Source of the DNA: Apodospora peruviana
Lineage: Eukaryota; Ascomycota; Sordariomycetes; Sordariales; Lasiosphaeriaceae
Direction of reading: 5' to 3'
Assembly: GCA_033439685.1 (NCBI GenBank)
Contig: JAUEDM010000001.1
Coordinates: 4,960,001-5,024,000 of the forward strand
DNA length: 64,000 nucleotides
Of the stretch, positions 44,917 through 57,379 are shown in pieces (the first letter of the stretch is position 1; each line of letters begins with the position of its first letter). The notes beneath the pieces were generated by a model. That model saw only the letters and a list, made by a program, of their open reading frames with translations, was not told where the DNA came from and did no database searches. A program made the translations under genes and the position numbers.

Positions 44917-46954
44917 ATGGCAGAACCTAACAGCGATGAGGACACCAGGTCCAACAAACGCAGCCATGCCGTGTTCACCGAGCAAGATGGGTCTGGTATG
45001 TCTCAACGCCCTCCAATTTGATCGTCATGTTTCGCCCCCGCTAATGCGTCGGTTTGTCTAGAAAGCTCTTCAGACGACGATATGGGCCCCCAGCTGCCTT
45101 CGGCTGCTCCCAAGAAGAAGCGGCGCGTTCTTCCCTACGAAAAGCTATACATCAACGCTCTCCCGAAATCAGCCCGCTACTCCAAGTCCTTGATGCACAA
45201 GGAGCAGCTGTCGTTCCTCACCATGACACCTATAACCGATTTCCTCATCACTTCCTCCGTCGACGGCGTCGTCAAATTTTGGAAGAAGGTTGCCGAGGGT
45301 ATCGAGTTTGTGAAGGAGTTCAAGGCACATCAAGGCGAAATTCGCTCCGTTTCAGTGAGCACAGATGGTCGGAGCTTTGCCACGGCCGGCGCAGACAAGA
45401 CCATTAAGCTCTTCGATGTTATCACCTTTGATCTTCTTGCTGTTCTTCAGCTTGAGTTTGTGCCGAAATGCATATGCTGGGTGCATCCGAAAGGCGCCCC
45501 TCTTCCACTTCTGGCGGTCTCCGACGAGGCCAAGCCCAGCATTCATCTCTACGACGACAGGGGCGACAAGCTGGCGCCTCTGCACACCCTCACCAACCTC
45601 CATCGGAGCACGGTGGCTCTCATGGCATACAATGACAACTTTGATTGCGTACTATCTGCTGATGACGGTGGCATGATCGAATATTGGCGGCCGAGTGGCT
45701 CGTTCGAGAAACCTGACAATGTCTTCCAATACAAGAGCTCGACCAACCTATTCGAGTTCAAAAAGGCGAAATGTGTACCGACCTCACTTACATTGTCCCC
45801 AGATGGAAGCCGATTTGCGACTGTCTCCTTTCCGGACCGCAAGATTCGCATATTCGACTTCGTGTCTGCGAAGCTCCTTCGAACATATGACGAGTCCCTC
45901 ATTGTCATGGAGGAGATGCAGCAGGCTGGCACGGCGCTACAAAAATTAGATGCCGTGGAATTTGGCCGCCGGCTTGCGCAAGAAAGGGAAATTGAATCGC
46001 CCTCTCTACGCGACAAGTTCAATATCATTTTTGATGAATCCGGCCATTTTATACTCTTCGGCTCCTACTTGGGAATCAAAGTTTTAAACACATTCACAAA
46101 CCAAGTAGTTAAGGTGTACGGGAAAGAAGAGGGATTCCGCCCACTGGCCGTGGCGCTATACCAAGGCCAACCGCAGAAAAAGGGTGTGACAACTGTCGCC
46201 ATGGCTGCGTCCAACAACCCGCTTCTTCAGGAGTCCGAAACCAGAGACCCTCTGTTGATAGCCACGGGCGTAGGAAAGGTCCGGTTTTACATGTTTACAA
46301 ACGAAGAAGAGTTCTCCAAGTCGAGCAGAGACGTCCAGAACGAAAAGCCCACCGTGCTGGGCCAGAAGAAGGCGGAACAGAAGAATGCCATCGAAACGGG
46401 GACGGCAGCTGTCATCCACACCACGTACGGCGACATCCATATCCGCCTCTTCCCGGACGCTGCACCGAAGGCCGTGGAGAATTTCGTAACCCACTCTAAG
46501 CGAGGGTACTATAACAATACCATCTTCCATCGCGTCATACGGAAGTTCATGATCCAGTGTGGAGACCCACTGGGCGATGGAACCGGCGGCGAGAGCATCT
46601 GGGGCAGGGAGTTTGAGGACGAGTTTAGCAGCTTAAAGCACGATAAGCCGTACACGGTCAGCATGGCCAATGCTGGCCCGAATACTAATGGGAGCCAGTT
46701 TTTTATCACGACAGAGAAGACTGTAAGTTCCCCCATTTCTGTCCACTTCTTGTGAACCCTAAGGATATCTGGGGTGCAGACTGTGAGTTGGGCTAACATG
46801 CGTTTCTATTTGATAGCCATGGTTGGATAACAAGCACACAATATTTGGGCGTGCCGTGCAGGGCCTGGACGTGATCCACAGGATCGAGAACGTCAAGACA
46901 TACAAGGAGAAACCGGAGGAAGACATCAAGATACTGAACATTGATATCTCCTAG
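44917..46954 (+). CDS. WD40-repeat cyclophilin (PPWD1/Cyp15 type peptidyl-prolyl isomerase)
   Basis: Nuclear, spliceosome-associated cis-trans prolyl isomerase family. Exons 44917-44995, 45062-46722, 46817-46954 (introns 66 and 94 nt); 625 residues (human PPWD1 646). After an acidic start (ESSSDDDMGPQLP) and a basic stretch (KKKRRVLPYEKLYINALP) come the WD40 repeats at about 70-300 (FLITSSVDGVVKFWKK, IRSVSVSTDGRSFATAGADK), then a linker, and the cyclophilin domain from about 475 to the end: FHRVIRKFMIQCGDPLGDGT, SMANAGPNTNGSQFFIT, and after the last splice PWLDNKHTIFGRAVQGLDV. The active-site Arg (FHRVI), Gln-Phe-Phe and the Trp/His of PWLDNKH are present, so activity is expected. Without the last intron's removal the protein would end prematurely after TEKT. 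Confidence 0.95.
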
Positions 46955-47559
46955 TATGGCCGAGTCATTATAAAGAGGGTAAATGACAGATCCATAGCGA
47001 ACCAATATCTTGAATTATGTTTGCCCATTAGCGGATCGTATCCATCTCGTCGCCGTTTGGATTAATTTCGCTGCCGTTTCTGCCAGTTGGTGGTGTCTAC
47101 CGGCGCAACTTTCGTTCTGGGTATATGTTGTTGGTATTTGCGTGTTGTTGCTGTAGACTCAATGCCGCGTGCATGTCTCTCGACCGGCCTCGGTTGACTT
47201 TGTTGTATCACTATACCAAATGTAATTCCAATACACATACATACCCACAAACCGCTATCTAATACATCTTTAGAGAATCCGGTTTGTTTCCTATTCAGTC
47301 AAGAAACTCCAGGCAGGTGCATCGCCCACAACGCATAAAGCAGAAAATACAGTGGTTGTTGATCGGTCGACGGAAGACGAGATCAGCCAACCTGCTTTTC
47401 CGCTCTAACTCAGCCTCATACCACCCATACAGCAAACAGCAACAGTTCATCAAGTGGCCACATGCCTATCCTACCTGCCCCCACACCGTTGATACTGCCA
47501 TGGGCACTCGCAGCCTTACTGCCTATGCTGTGTCGACTGCCAAAACAACGGCCATCAGA
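46955..47559. other. Convergent 3' flanks of the cyclophilin and nup84 genes
   Basis: No supported frame or RNA gene. Confidence 0.45.
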
Positions 47560-50500
47560 TCAGGACTTGACAGACCAAAGTTCCCGCGACCAGCCCATCT
47601 CTCTCATCTTCTTGGAACTAGGCTGTGAGCTCTTCTTATCGCTAGTCCAAATCGCCAACGCCTTGCTGCACGCTGCAAATGCCTCGAGCAACTCCTTCAA
47701 CCTCCCGGACCTCAAAAATTCCTGAGCCACGTCCGACCCCTTCTCCGCAATTACGGCAGACAACTCCATGCACTCGAGCAGGTTATCCCTTGAAAGGGAC
47801 GTGCCGACAAAGTGTAGCGAACTCACGAACGTCAGGACGGTCTCTGGGATATAGGCCTCCCGGAGTTCGCGGAAATCGGGGTCAGCTAGTATAACCCGTT
47901 GTTAGTCTAGATTTCTTTGAAAACAACCATGCACATGATATCGTCGTACCTTCATTTGACACCAGCAGCCAATTCTTGAGGACCGGCTGCATGCAAGCCT
48001 TGGCCGCGCGAATCTCCTGGCTCGTGTGTTGCCACATCTCGCGCGAACTATTGTTCTCCCTGATGTCATTGGATTAGCATGAAGAAGCTCGAGTTTGAAG
48101 GACGTATTACTGACTCTCTAGCAAGACCCGCCAGGGAGGACAGCGTCTCCATCGAGTCCAAAGCTCTCACGAGACACTCGAGCTCCCACAAGTTCCGAAT
48201 CGACGCAGTCAGTTCTTCCCAGTCCAAATCACTATCATCCATCATATCGGAATGAAGGTTGCTAGTGAACTCTTCAAACCAGCTAGGACCTGCGTCCTCG
48301 GAAGAAGATCTGATGGGGACCGAGGTCTTTGACCGGATGATCTCGCGACCTGGAATTCTGTCGCTAAGGGCACGGGCAGCTCGCAAGCGAGTGCGTTCTG
48401 TATGCGAATTAGTCTCGAGAAGAAGTATGGATTTGCCATATAATCACTTACTCAAGAAATACTTGTATGTCCTGATAGCATAAGCGACCGTTTCCTTTAG
48501 ATTGCCTGGGACAATCATGAGCCACTCCAAAGCGCGGATAATCCGCTCATCTTCTGCGTCGACATGCTCCGCATCCTCGCCAAAGAAGTCAGGTTTGACT
48601 ATGCGACCGTACTTCAGCGTCGCCGGTCCCGGTTCAAGGACTTTGAAGTTGCCCTTGGCCTCGCACGGCAGGGACTCGTCGTGAACGTCACCTAAATAGA
48701 TTTCCGGCTGCGTCTTGACAAACCCAGACAAATCCAGGCACAGCTTTTTCATGATTGTAAGCTGATTGACACGTGCTTCGTAGCCGACGATATGGATAAG
48801 GTTCCTGCTGAGTGTCTCGAAAACCCGGGCGCCATACAGCTTGGAACAATACAGTGGCACCATTTCCTCAAGGTTAGCCAAGCGGAGATAGCTGATGTAC
48901 CCAGCGATTATATTCTCCTGATCACGGTGACGGTGGTCCAGAAGACCCCCATTGTTGGAGAACCCGTTGAGCCTGTCCAGAGTGGAGACAATGATCAGGA
49001 CATGGGCCAATATCCGAAGACTGTCGTGGTCTGACAAATTGATATATTTGGTTGCATCCGTGTCGTCTGCAAGAGCCTTCCCAGACTCGGGCATGAGGTT
49101 GGATTTCTGTTTCTCGTTCGCATGCCGGGACAGGACAATGCCTTGGTTCTGTAGGTGTTTATCCAGGCCGTTTGCAATGATGGCACCTTGCAGGAATTTT
49201 AAGGTCCTCGTCGCTTCATCCTTTGTCTCTTCTCTTTTCTCTAAATCTGCAACAAGTTGTCTGCCCACCGCCGTGGGTTCTCCCGAGAGCAGAAGTATAT
49301 CCGAGGCAGGGAATTTCCGAGCAATCTGTCTGGCATTCTCCCCAGAATGCTTGATGAGGAAGGAATCAAACTGCATCCTCAGCAATGCGCTGTACCTCGC
49401 AAAGAAATAGTCGTCCCAAGATTTGCAAACCTTTTCGACACTCGAAATATCGCCCGCTAAGAGGCCATAAACTGCCCTGTCATAGTCGCTTGTTCCCCCG
49501 TCACGAGCTGTCTTGAAACAGGTGCGATTCCAGAGAATGAGGGAAGCTGGATCAAAATCCGCCTGGTCTTCATCCTCTTGGCACGAAAGTGGCAACGGAG
49601 CAAGGGACGCAGCTCTCCAGAGTTCTGTCCGCACCGAGCACCAATCGCGAATTTCTGACATGGTGTATCCGCGGCGCAGCATCTCGAAGCAGCCCAGCCA
49701 AATAGCACGCTCAAAGAACTCGTCTTGAGGCTCCAGCTTGCGCGCCTGGCGCGTAATCGCATCTGGATCGAGCTGGGTGATCAGCGTATTGGAGCCAAGG
49801 TGCGACTCTGTCACGCCAGGATCTTTGGGATCAAGCACGCCCTGGTACCCGTTGACACTCTTCTGCAGCTTGATTTTATGACGGGTGTGAAGCCAACCAT
49901 GCGCGAGGATGTCGCCCCTCTCTGCGCTCTGTTGAAGCTCACTCACCACCTCGTCGATGGGTGGTCCTTGACTTGCGCTGTTCTGCAGCCATTCCAGAAT
50001 GACTTTTCGTTCCCTGGCAATGGAGTCAGATAACAGGAAGTCATCCCACCATTGTCGGCGTGATTGTCTTGGAGAGCGGGACTCAATCTTCTTCGGTTTG
50101 GCAGCTGTATCCCGATATCTCAGCGGTAGCATGCGCCGCAGAAGATCCCAGGTCTGTGCCTCCTCCTCTGCCCTCCGGAGCTCCTCCACGCTAACGGCTT
50201 CGCCGTCGTCATCGTAGTCATCAATGTCCATGTCGCCTGAAGCGCCCCCCTGCCAGCTGCCCTTCCGAGCAGAGTGTAATCGCGATTGGCGCTCGTAGAG
50301 TCGGTCTGCTTTATTTCGGCTGTAAGTGTAGTAGGATTCAGCCAGCCGGAGCACTTGTGCGCGCTGCTCGGCGGGCGACCCTTCCAGATCTGTACTATAC
50401 CGGTCGAGCTGGCCGGCAAAGAAGTCGACCGCGTCGTCGGGTCTGATATTGCTCTCTTGATACGTCGCCTCGAGTGCCGCCATTTCGTCGAGGGCAGATC

Positions 50501-50712
50501 CTAAGTGCCAGCCTAGTTAGTAACCAGCCTGCTGCTGCAATCATGCGCATCAGGGCGAGCTCACCTGCGGCAGGGCTTCGCGACCGAGAGAGCGAGCTAT
50601 CGTCTGAGCCGACGGGAAGACCCTAGGAGGAATCGATGGTGTTAGCAAAGCTCCTACTGGGCTCTTTTGTCGTGGATGAAAGATAGGCGGAGCTCACAAA
50701 TGCTGGTGCCAT
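47560..50712 (-). CDS. nup84: Nucleoporin Nup84/Nup107, Y-complex scaffold
   Basis: Structural subunit of the nuclear pore Y (Nup84) complex, forming alpha-solenoid scaffolding with Nup133 and Nup145C. Six exons: 50712-50698, 50622-50565, 50500-48452, 48397-48115, 48059-47950, 47885-47560 (introns 75, 64, 54, 55, 64 nt); 946 residues. The first exon has 15 nt (MAPAF); the second gives GLPVGSDDSSLSRSRSPAA, and the third joins to SALDEMAALEATYQES. Family landmarks: FFERAIWLGCFEMLRRGYTM, DWCSVRTELWRAASL, ILAHVLIIVSTLDRL, LEWLMIVPGNLKETVAYAIR, YKYFLKRTRLRAARAL. It is almost all helix, no membrane span. Intron 4 uses the unusual donor GTCAGT. Starting at the internal Met 50483 would lose about 30 residues. 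Confidence 0.93.
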
Positions 50713-51626
50713 CGTTTAGATAAGCGGGCCCAAACCCCGGGCAGACAATAAGGGTTTTCTTTATCTGCTTGCGTCGACCCGATGGAGAGTTTCTCGAAAA
50801 GGCGCCGCGAAAGTTTAATCATTAAAGGATAGTGCACATTCTAGTCCATTCCGTGTGGGTTAACGGAAATCTACCGCAACGGCCGATCGATTCGGAAGGA
50901 CAAGATAGGCGCAAATGAACAGGTGCAGTTTCCCGAGTGAGGTGTCGTGAGTGTGATTAAAATCGACGCCAAGCTCGGCTTGCTGGTCGATTTCCGACCA
51001 AAAGACGCGCCCGCGTTGCGGCTCAAAAATCGGGCTAGATCTCCAGCTGGAGCAGGCTGGTGGTCCAGGGCGTGCAAGGGCGGCAGCGACCGAAATTTCG
51101 ATGGTTACCTGAGTGCCTTAACAGCCAAGGGTCATATCAGCACTGCTTATAGCAGGGGCGCGGGAGATCACTGTTAAGAAAGGTAATTTACTGTATTCGT
51201 TGGTGTCTGACGCGAACAGCTGGGGGGACGTGCTGAAGCACAGCGATAGGTCCATCCTCTCAGCAACCAGCCACTGCCAGCTAACAGCTTGGGACAAGTG
51301 GGCCCAAGGCGGTGAGGGCGCAACCTGCGATTCTGCAGTGGGGCACGCATACGGCTACAAAAGGGTTCGTCCACCAGTTTGCCTTTTACCCTTTTCTCTC
51401 TTTTCTCTTCATGTCTTTTACGGCGTCTTATTTACAGAGTCACGAGACGAGCCCTCAATGCTTGTCTAGGTCCATCGCGGCCTCTTTGCGCGCTCAAGGA
51501 TAGCCAAGAGGAATTCTGCACTTTCTTTAAAGTTACCCAACGCCTTCGGGTGCTCATTTGGGTGGACATATTCATGGACTTGTGCTACAGATACTGTTGA
51601 TACGTCGGCCAGATTGGACCAAGCGG
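50713..51626. other. nup84 promoter region and 3' flank of cmc4
   Basis: No frame is supported. The nup84 leader lies just upstream of 50712 on the minus strand. Confidence 0.45.
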
Positions 51627-52065
51627 TCACCGGATGCCCTTTTTCCTTTGCTCCATCTTGAGCCTCAGCAAATGTGCCTTGGGACAGCTAACTGTGCTCG
51701 CATTGTCGCCGTTCTTCTCGTAAAATGCATTGCAGCACTCGTAAAGAGCGTCCACAAACTTGGTACACTTGCCCTCATCATAACCACTTCGAGTTAAGCA
51801 GTCTTGCAGCATCATGTCAGCAAGCAAATCTGGCAGATGCCAAGAAGATATGCCCAGCGAAAGCCCTGCTCACCTTGTATGGCGCACTGTCGGATACTTT
51901 GGTCAGTTTATTGACAGGAAAACTCGATAGGGGGTGGTATAACCAACTGCACGAGGATGACAAGGAGGATCCGTCTTGAGATCGTCTTGGAGGCCCTACA
52001 TCAAACGGCTACCAGGTCAGTCCCTGTTGTCCTAATAGAAGATGGGAGAATCTGCAACTTGCCAT
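51627..52065 (-). CDS. cmc4: Cmc4, twin Cx9C mitochondrial intermembrane-space protein
   Basis: Small coiled-coil-helix protein imported by the Mia40 oxidative pathway. Four exons: 52065-52059, 51985-51948, 51886-51874, 51802-51627 (introns 73, 61, 71 nt); 77 residues. Exon 1 is ATGGCAA, exon 3 is 13 nt (TGCGCCATACAAG). Joined, they give MANDLKTDPPCHPRACAIQD, which is the fungal Cmc4 start, followed by CLTRSGYDEGKC (Cx9C), ALYECCNAFYEKNG and CPKAHLLRLKMEQR. Introns 2 and 3 have CTGAC branch sites and good ends; intron 1 has a weak donor (GTTGCA), so the exact start is less sure than the rest. The last exon alone reads as a 66-codon frame starting at an intronic Met and would be a misannotation. 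Confidence 0.85.
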
Positions 52066-53492
52066 TGTCGTTAAGCTGTCACGATCGCGGCTGAAAGAGT
52101 GGTAAGAACCGGCAACTCTACACTCTCGTGGTGTGAGCCCAGGTTATTAGAGGTGAACCGGCAGGATTGACCGATTGAGCATGATGTCAGAAATCCCAAG
52201 TGCCTGGACCAGAGTGAACACCCTTGCTTGCAGCAGAGGGCCCGCGGGTTCCACTTAACTCGAACACACCAGTTCTTGATAGACGTCAACAACAGGGCAC
52301 TGTCCTCTTGCTCAGGTTGGTGGGAGCGCATCAGCTATTAGCCCAGTTCCTGCCTTTCAGTTCTTTGTCTTGATTTACCTGCCTACGTTGCCTCTACTCC
52401 TACTACTAGCATTGAGCATAAGGTAGCTACCAGGTAGGAAGCACCGACCTGTTGGTAACCTCGTTAGAGGCTGAGGTCCCAATGAGCCTAGGTGAGTGTA
52501 GTGCAGATCGATTCTATCCCATGATCAACGGAATACGATGGGCCCTTTAAGATATTGGACGGACAATAAATGAAGTGGACAAAGTATTGTTTCAGGCAAC
52601 AGGGCCCGCCATATGGCAACCATCTCCCTCAGTTCTGTCGAGAGTGTGCCCGGGCTCCCATGAGTTCGGCGACTGTGAACTTGGAAGCCAATAGAATTTT
52701 TATCTGATCAAGCTCCAGTGTCTGCCTTACGTGTAAAGCTTTCCATTGTAAATCTTCCAGTCTTTGTAATAATAATCATCTATGGAATTCCCGTTCGACC
52801 GTGGCCAGTGCGAAGGCTGCTCTAATAAAACGCCTGCTCTCTTTCTCCTATCATGCTTGAGAGTGTATTTGCGGCTCATTCACACTGCAGTTGGCAATAC
52901 CTGTGGTTCATGGATCGTAGGGAGGTATACCTCGAGGCACCTACTGCTCTTTCCTCATTGTGTCGGAACTTTGTTCTACACTGTACCCCACCACCGAGCG
53001 TGAACAACCCCTCCCCTCCCGCCCACACCAACTCCAGGCGGCGACGGCGGCTCCAACCGTCATCCCGCCTTCTTTGCACCTTGCAACAAATTTAATTGAT
53101 AATCTCAACCTACCCACTAAATCTACCAGAGACAATACATCAAATATCTTCTCTACTGCTTCTCCCAGGCGTAGACTTCCTGTACGTACCAATATTTCCC
53201 CCAGTTTTCTGAGCATAACACCGAGCAACCCGGATTCCCGCGATTTGGCGCGTCGCCGTTTAAGCATTCACGCTCTCTTCGCAGTCCGGTAAGATGATGC
53301 CAGGCCGCGCTCGCTCGCTTTTTGCCCCTTCCCTCCTCCCGCTCGCAATTTTTCTAACTTTTCTTCCGCTTTACACAAACCACGCACCTAACTCTTGAGC
53401 TGACCCATTCACTGCGATAGCCTGCCATAGACATCCACCGCAGCGTGAACGCGGCTCGCAACTCCTCAAACCGCACACCAACCAACATCAAA
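52066..53492. other. Divergent promoter region between cmc4 and smt3
   Basis: 1.4 kb without a supported gene. The last 350 bp before smt3 are C/T-rich on the plus strand, as expected of a strong fungal leader. Confidence 0.45.
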
Positions 53493-53872
53493 ATGGCCGA
53501 GAACGCCGACAACGGGAGCCCAGCCCAGGCCGAGGCTGCCCCGGAGCATCTTAACATCAAAGTCACCGATAATAACAACGAAGTGTTCTTCAAAATCAAG
53601 CGCAGCACTAAGCTCGATAAGTTGATGACGGCGTTTTGCGAACGCCAAGGCAAGACGCTGGCCTCGGTCAGATTTCTGTTCGAGGGCCAGCGCGTACAGC
53701 CTAGCGACACCCCAGATACGGTACGTGATGAATTTTCCCGTTAAGAATCTTCTAAAGAAATACCCCCCGCTAACTGACCATCTGTGTCTTCTTTACGGTA
53801 TAGCTGGAGATGCAGGATGGCGACACACTCGAGGTTCATCAGGAGCAAGTCGGCGGAAGCCGCGCCTGTTGA
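53493..53872 (+). CDS. smt3: SUMO, small ubiquitin-like modifier precursor
   Basis: Post-translational modifier conjugated to lysines by the Aos1-Uba2/Ubc9 pathway. Exons 53493-53720 and 53804-53872 over an 83-nt intron with CTAAC/CTGAC; 98 residues. The beta-grasp reads HLNIKVTDNNNEVFFKIKRS, then LDKLMTAFCERQGK, VRFLFEGQRVQPSDTPDT, LEMQDGDTLEVHQEQVGG. The precursor ends in GG followed by SRAC, so a Ulp1-type protease must remove four residues. The N-terminal 18 residues are flexible and acidic. The exon 1 frame runs into the intron and stops after seven wrong residues, so the second exon is required. Confidence 0.97.
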
Positions 53873-54681
53873 AATAAGAAACACATAAGCAAATCAAGTC
53901 TGTGTCCGGAATGAAGGTGATCGGACGGGTGTGAAGGAATACTAGGCGGGCCGGCGCGAAATCGAAGCAGGGAAATGTGGACACAAGTTCCCTGACATCG
54001 CCTAGCCTTTAGCTCACCCATGTTTCATGAGTGCAGGCTCCGGTTTGTTTGATCAAGATCCTACAACCGGATCTTGGTCGTACCAGCGGGAGGCAGGGCA
54101 GGATTATGAAAGGGGTGGTTTAACCGGCATGCCATGGAGGGGGGGAGTGACCATCTTTTGCTTTTGCGATGTCTCTGTTTTTCTTTTCTATGTTCTTTCC
54201 TTCGCCAAAGAGGTCGGTCTCTGGCGCAATCTAGGCGGCGTAGGTCTCTGGCAAAGTGGAACCTTTGATGGTAATTCCTCTCTCTCATTAAAGCTTTTAA
54301 TATATCTCCGTCGCCGGGTTCACCTCTTAACTGCGAAGTCCGTTAGGTGGACATGCCTCACTTTGTTTGCAACTCTGTTTTGGGGTGATGAACCATGATC
54401 ATGGTAGGGTAACACTGACGTTGAGGCTACGAAAAGTATGTTCATGGTGATTGATCTCGCTCCAAATACAATCAATTACTCCGATCGGTTCATTTATATA
54501 CATGCTTACATGTATCCATCATCGCTTCGCTCGGCGCCCCATTCTCTATACAAGACGGACCAACACTACCTAATAACGCTAACAAAAATACCCAGGCACC
54601 ATCTTCGTCTTTCCATTACCCAAAGCAAATGCTGGACCTTAGGCACTCTATGAATCCGTGGAACACCAAACACTAGATGCT
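53873..54681. other. Convergent 3' flanks of smt3 and the LIM gene
   Basis: About 800 bp, no supported gene. Both genes end here, so transcripts may overlap. Confidence 0.45.
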
Positions 54682-57379
54682 TCATGCCTTCAACTCCTTC
54701 TCCATGCACCTGGTACACAGCACAATCGATGCCTCACCACCAGGGGCGCCACCAGCAGCACCCTGACGCTTACCATCCCAGGGAAAGATCTGTCCGTCAT
54801 CGAACCCGCCGCCGCACGTGTTGCAGCGGAAGCACTTGTCGTGCCACTCGCCGCCCAGCGCCTGGACGTACTGCCCGATGACGGCCTTTTTGCACCGCCG
54901 GCACTTGGGCGCCCGCCGTTCGGTGCGCTTAGTCTGGCACGACACGCACCAGGCGTAGCCGTCCTTCTCGATGTGTGTCATGCCGCGCTCGAACGGATCG
55001 CCGCACTCGGCGCAGAAGAAGTGGCCAAAGTGCCAGTGCGCGCCCAGGGCGACGACGTGCTCGCCCATGATGGGCGTCTTGCAGTGCTTGCAGCGCGGCG
55101 CGAACAGCTCGTGCCAGTCAAGGTGGCAGTAGAGGCGGAGCCGCTCGTCGCCGTCCTCCGCCATGGTCTCACCGGGCTGCTCGGGAAGGACCTCGCCGGC
55201 TGCGCGGCGGGCGATGCGGTCAAGGCGCGCGGCCCGGTGGGCGTCGGGTTCAGTCGAGATCTCGAGCGCTTCCAACGACGTGCCGCACGTGTAGCAGGCG
55301 AAGCAGTGCGGGTGGAAGCGCTCCGAGGTGCCCGCGAGGGAGACGAACCGGCCCTCGATGGAGTAGCCGCACTCGTGGCAACGGGCCGTAGCTCGGCTGC
55401 CGGCAGGTGGCTGGGCTGGGGACCAGTGACCGCGTGGCCGTGCGGCCTGCTGATGTCGGACGCGAGAACCGCCGGGCTGAGGGGTGGGGAGCGGGCGACG
55501 AGAGCCAGAGCCACTGCTCGAGCCGTCATCAGGGGTTAAAATGACAGGGATGCTGCTGCTGTTGCCGACATTGTCGGGTTCGTCACCAGGGAGACCGATG
55601 GTGGGGATGGAGGGCGAGGTAGCATCAGAGACCGCTATCGTTGGGATCGGCGGAGGAGGCCCATCTACCTGAATGCTGGCGGGGGCTGGCTGTGCGCGGT
55701 GGCGTGACGGCGATATCGTGGACGATGACGGGATCGAAAAATCGTCCGAAACAGATATAGTAGGGACGATGGGCGCCGACGAACGGTCGGCTCCGCGGCA
55801 GCCGAATATCGACTCTTCTGGCGCATTATCAGTCGCCTCTTCTGCGGGCTTCCAGTTTTTGTCAAAGCTTACGATTGGTCGACCTGGGTTGTCGCTAACA
55901 GCGGACGGCGTCGGAAGCTTGGGGCTGCGGTCATTCAGCCTCATGCTTGTGGCCTGTCTGATGTCCTCGCTGCGAACCTCCATACCATGTTTGCGAGGCA
56001 CATCAGGCTCGCGCTCAACGGGCGACACGGACCGCTGATTCGTGGTGTATAGGGGATTGCGCGATTGAGTAGGCGGGTTGCGATAGATCTCGTACTTGGA
56101 GACCACTTTCGGAGGTGGTGGGGGAGGTGTCGCATCAGCCGGTGCTGGGACGTCAGGCGCAAATTGAACCCTGTTCAGGGGGTTCTTTGGCTTTGTTCGT
56201 AGGGTTTGGACAGTGCCAGTGGGTGCGGTGCTATCTTCGGAGTTTCTGGACGTCCGGTTGTCTGGTTCTTCCCAGATCTGATCACCCAAGAATGGCTTCT
56301 CGATCTCGCCACTAATATTCCTTTTCATGCTGCTTCGGCGGCGCTTTTGCTGGACTGCTACGGACGTGCCTCCGGATATAAAGCCGTAGGATTTAGGATT
56401 GCGCGGCTCGGCCAAAGGGGCTCGTGACCGATCAAAACTTCCGCGACCTGCTTCGGGAACTTTGCACGGCGCATGCCGAGATGAGGCAAAAGAGGACCGG
56501 CTTCGCGTCGACCCAAAGCCGTCGCTATCGGTAGAACTGCCCGAGACTGACCGCGAACTGGGATCTCTGGCCAGTCCGGAGGGTGCGACATCACTTCCGT
56601 ACAGACCGGCACTGGCGGTACGGGCGTGCGCATAGCTGTTTTTGCGCAGATGCGACTTGTACCGGTATGGTGCGCCCGGCTGAGGAACCTTTCCGGGGTT
56701 CTGGTGTTGCCAGACTAACTTGGCAGCTTCCTCGAGGGCCGCTTCGTGAATGCGCTTCTCCTCCCTGCTCTCGGGATCGGTGGCATCCTGGTCGTGCTTG
56801 GGCTGGTCCTTCAGGTCCATGTCCTCCATCGCCTGGCGAAGAGACACGGCTTCTTCCTTCTCCATCCACCTCTGGCCGCGCTCAATGTAGGTCGCGCTTG
56901 GAACGATCTCGGACGGTTTCAGGGGCTGTACAGGGCGGTCGGGGTAGTAGTCCCTGCCACGGCTCATGGTCGAGTATCTTGATGACACGCTGGCGGACAT
57001 GGACGGGCGACCGGCAGAGCTACTGGCTACATTGGGTGTGGCATCTGAATGCGCACTCTGGTGGTTGATAGAGGATGTGTCCGAGAGCGGAGGGGTCCCG
57101 AAGGACGATCGGCCGGTGGTGGTCATGGCCGCAGAGTCCTGGCTAGACATCAATGCCGGTTGTGGGCGTGCGCCACCAGACCTGTTGATGCGGGTGTTGC
57201 GAAGGTCTGTGAGGTATTGGGCTGAAGGTTTGGTCAGCAGCGGCCCGAGGCATCCATTGCTCTTAGATCAAGCCGGTAGCCATACCGAATTGTTCACTAG
57301 ACATGTACGATGGCGACGGCGGCGTGACCTTGCGTGTGGAGCTGGAGCTGCGCTCCTTGGATTTGCCCCTCGCGAACAT
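54682..57379 (-). CDS. Paxillin-like protein with three C-terminal LIM domains
   Basis: Cytoskeletal/polarity scaffold type, comparable to fungal Pxl1-like proteins. Exons 57379-57286 and 57221-54682 (64-nt intron with CTGAC); 877 residues. The start MFARGKSKE, then SYMSSEQF joined to AQYLTDLRN, is the conserved fungal N-terminus of this type. Residues about 60-640 are Ser/Pro-rich and disordered with polyproline (TPPPPPPK) and basic patches (QQKRRRSSMKRN). LIM domains occupy about 646-870: CHECG..H..CFACYTC with a long insertion before the second zinc module; CKHC..H..FFCAEC..CVSC; and CRRC..H..CFRCNTC..CTRC. LIM domains bind proteins via paired zinc fingers. Start at the first ATG of the conserved N-terminus. 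Confidence 0.88.

Noticed and set aside
54658..55539. 293-codon plus-strand frame
   Set aside because: Mirror of the LIM-domain coding sequence; GC-rich third positions keep the opposite strand open. No domain.
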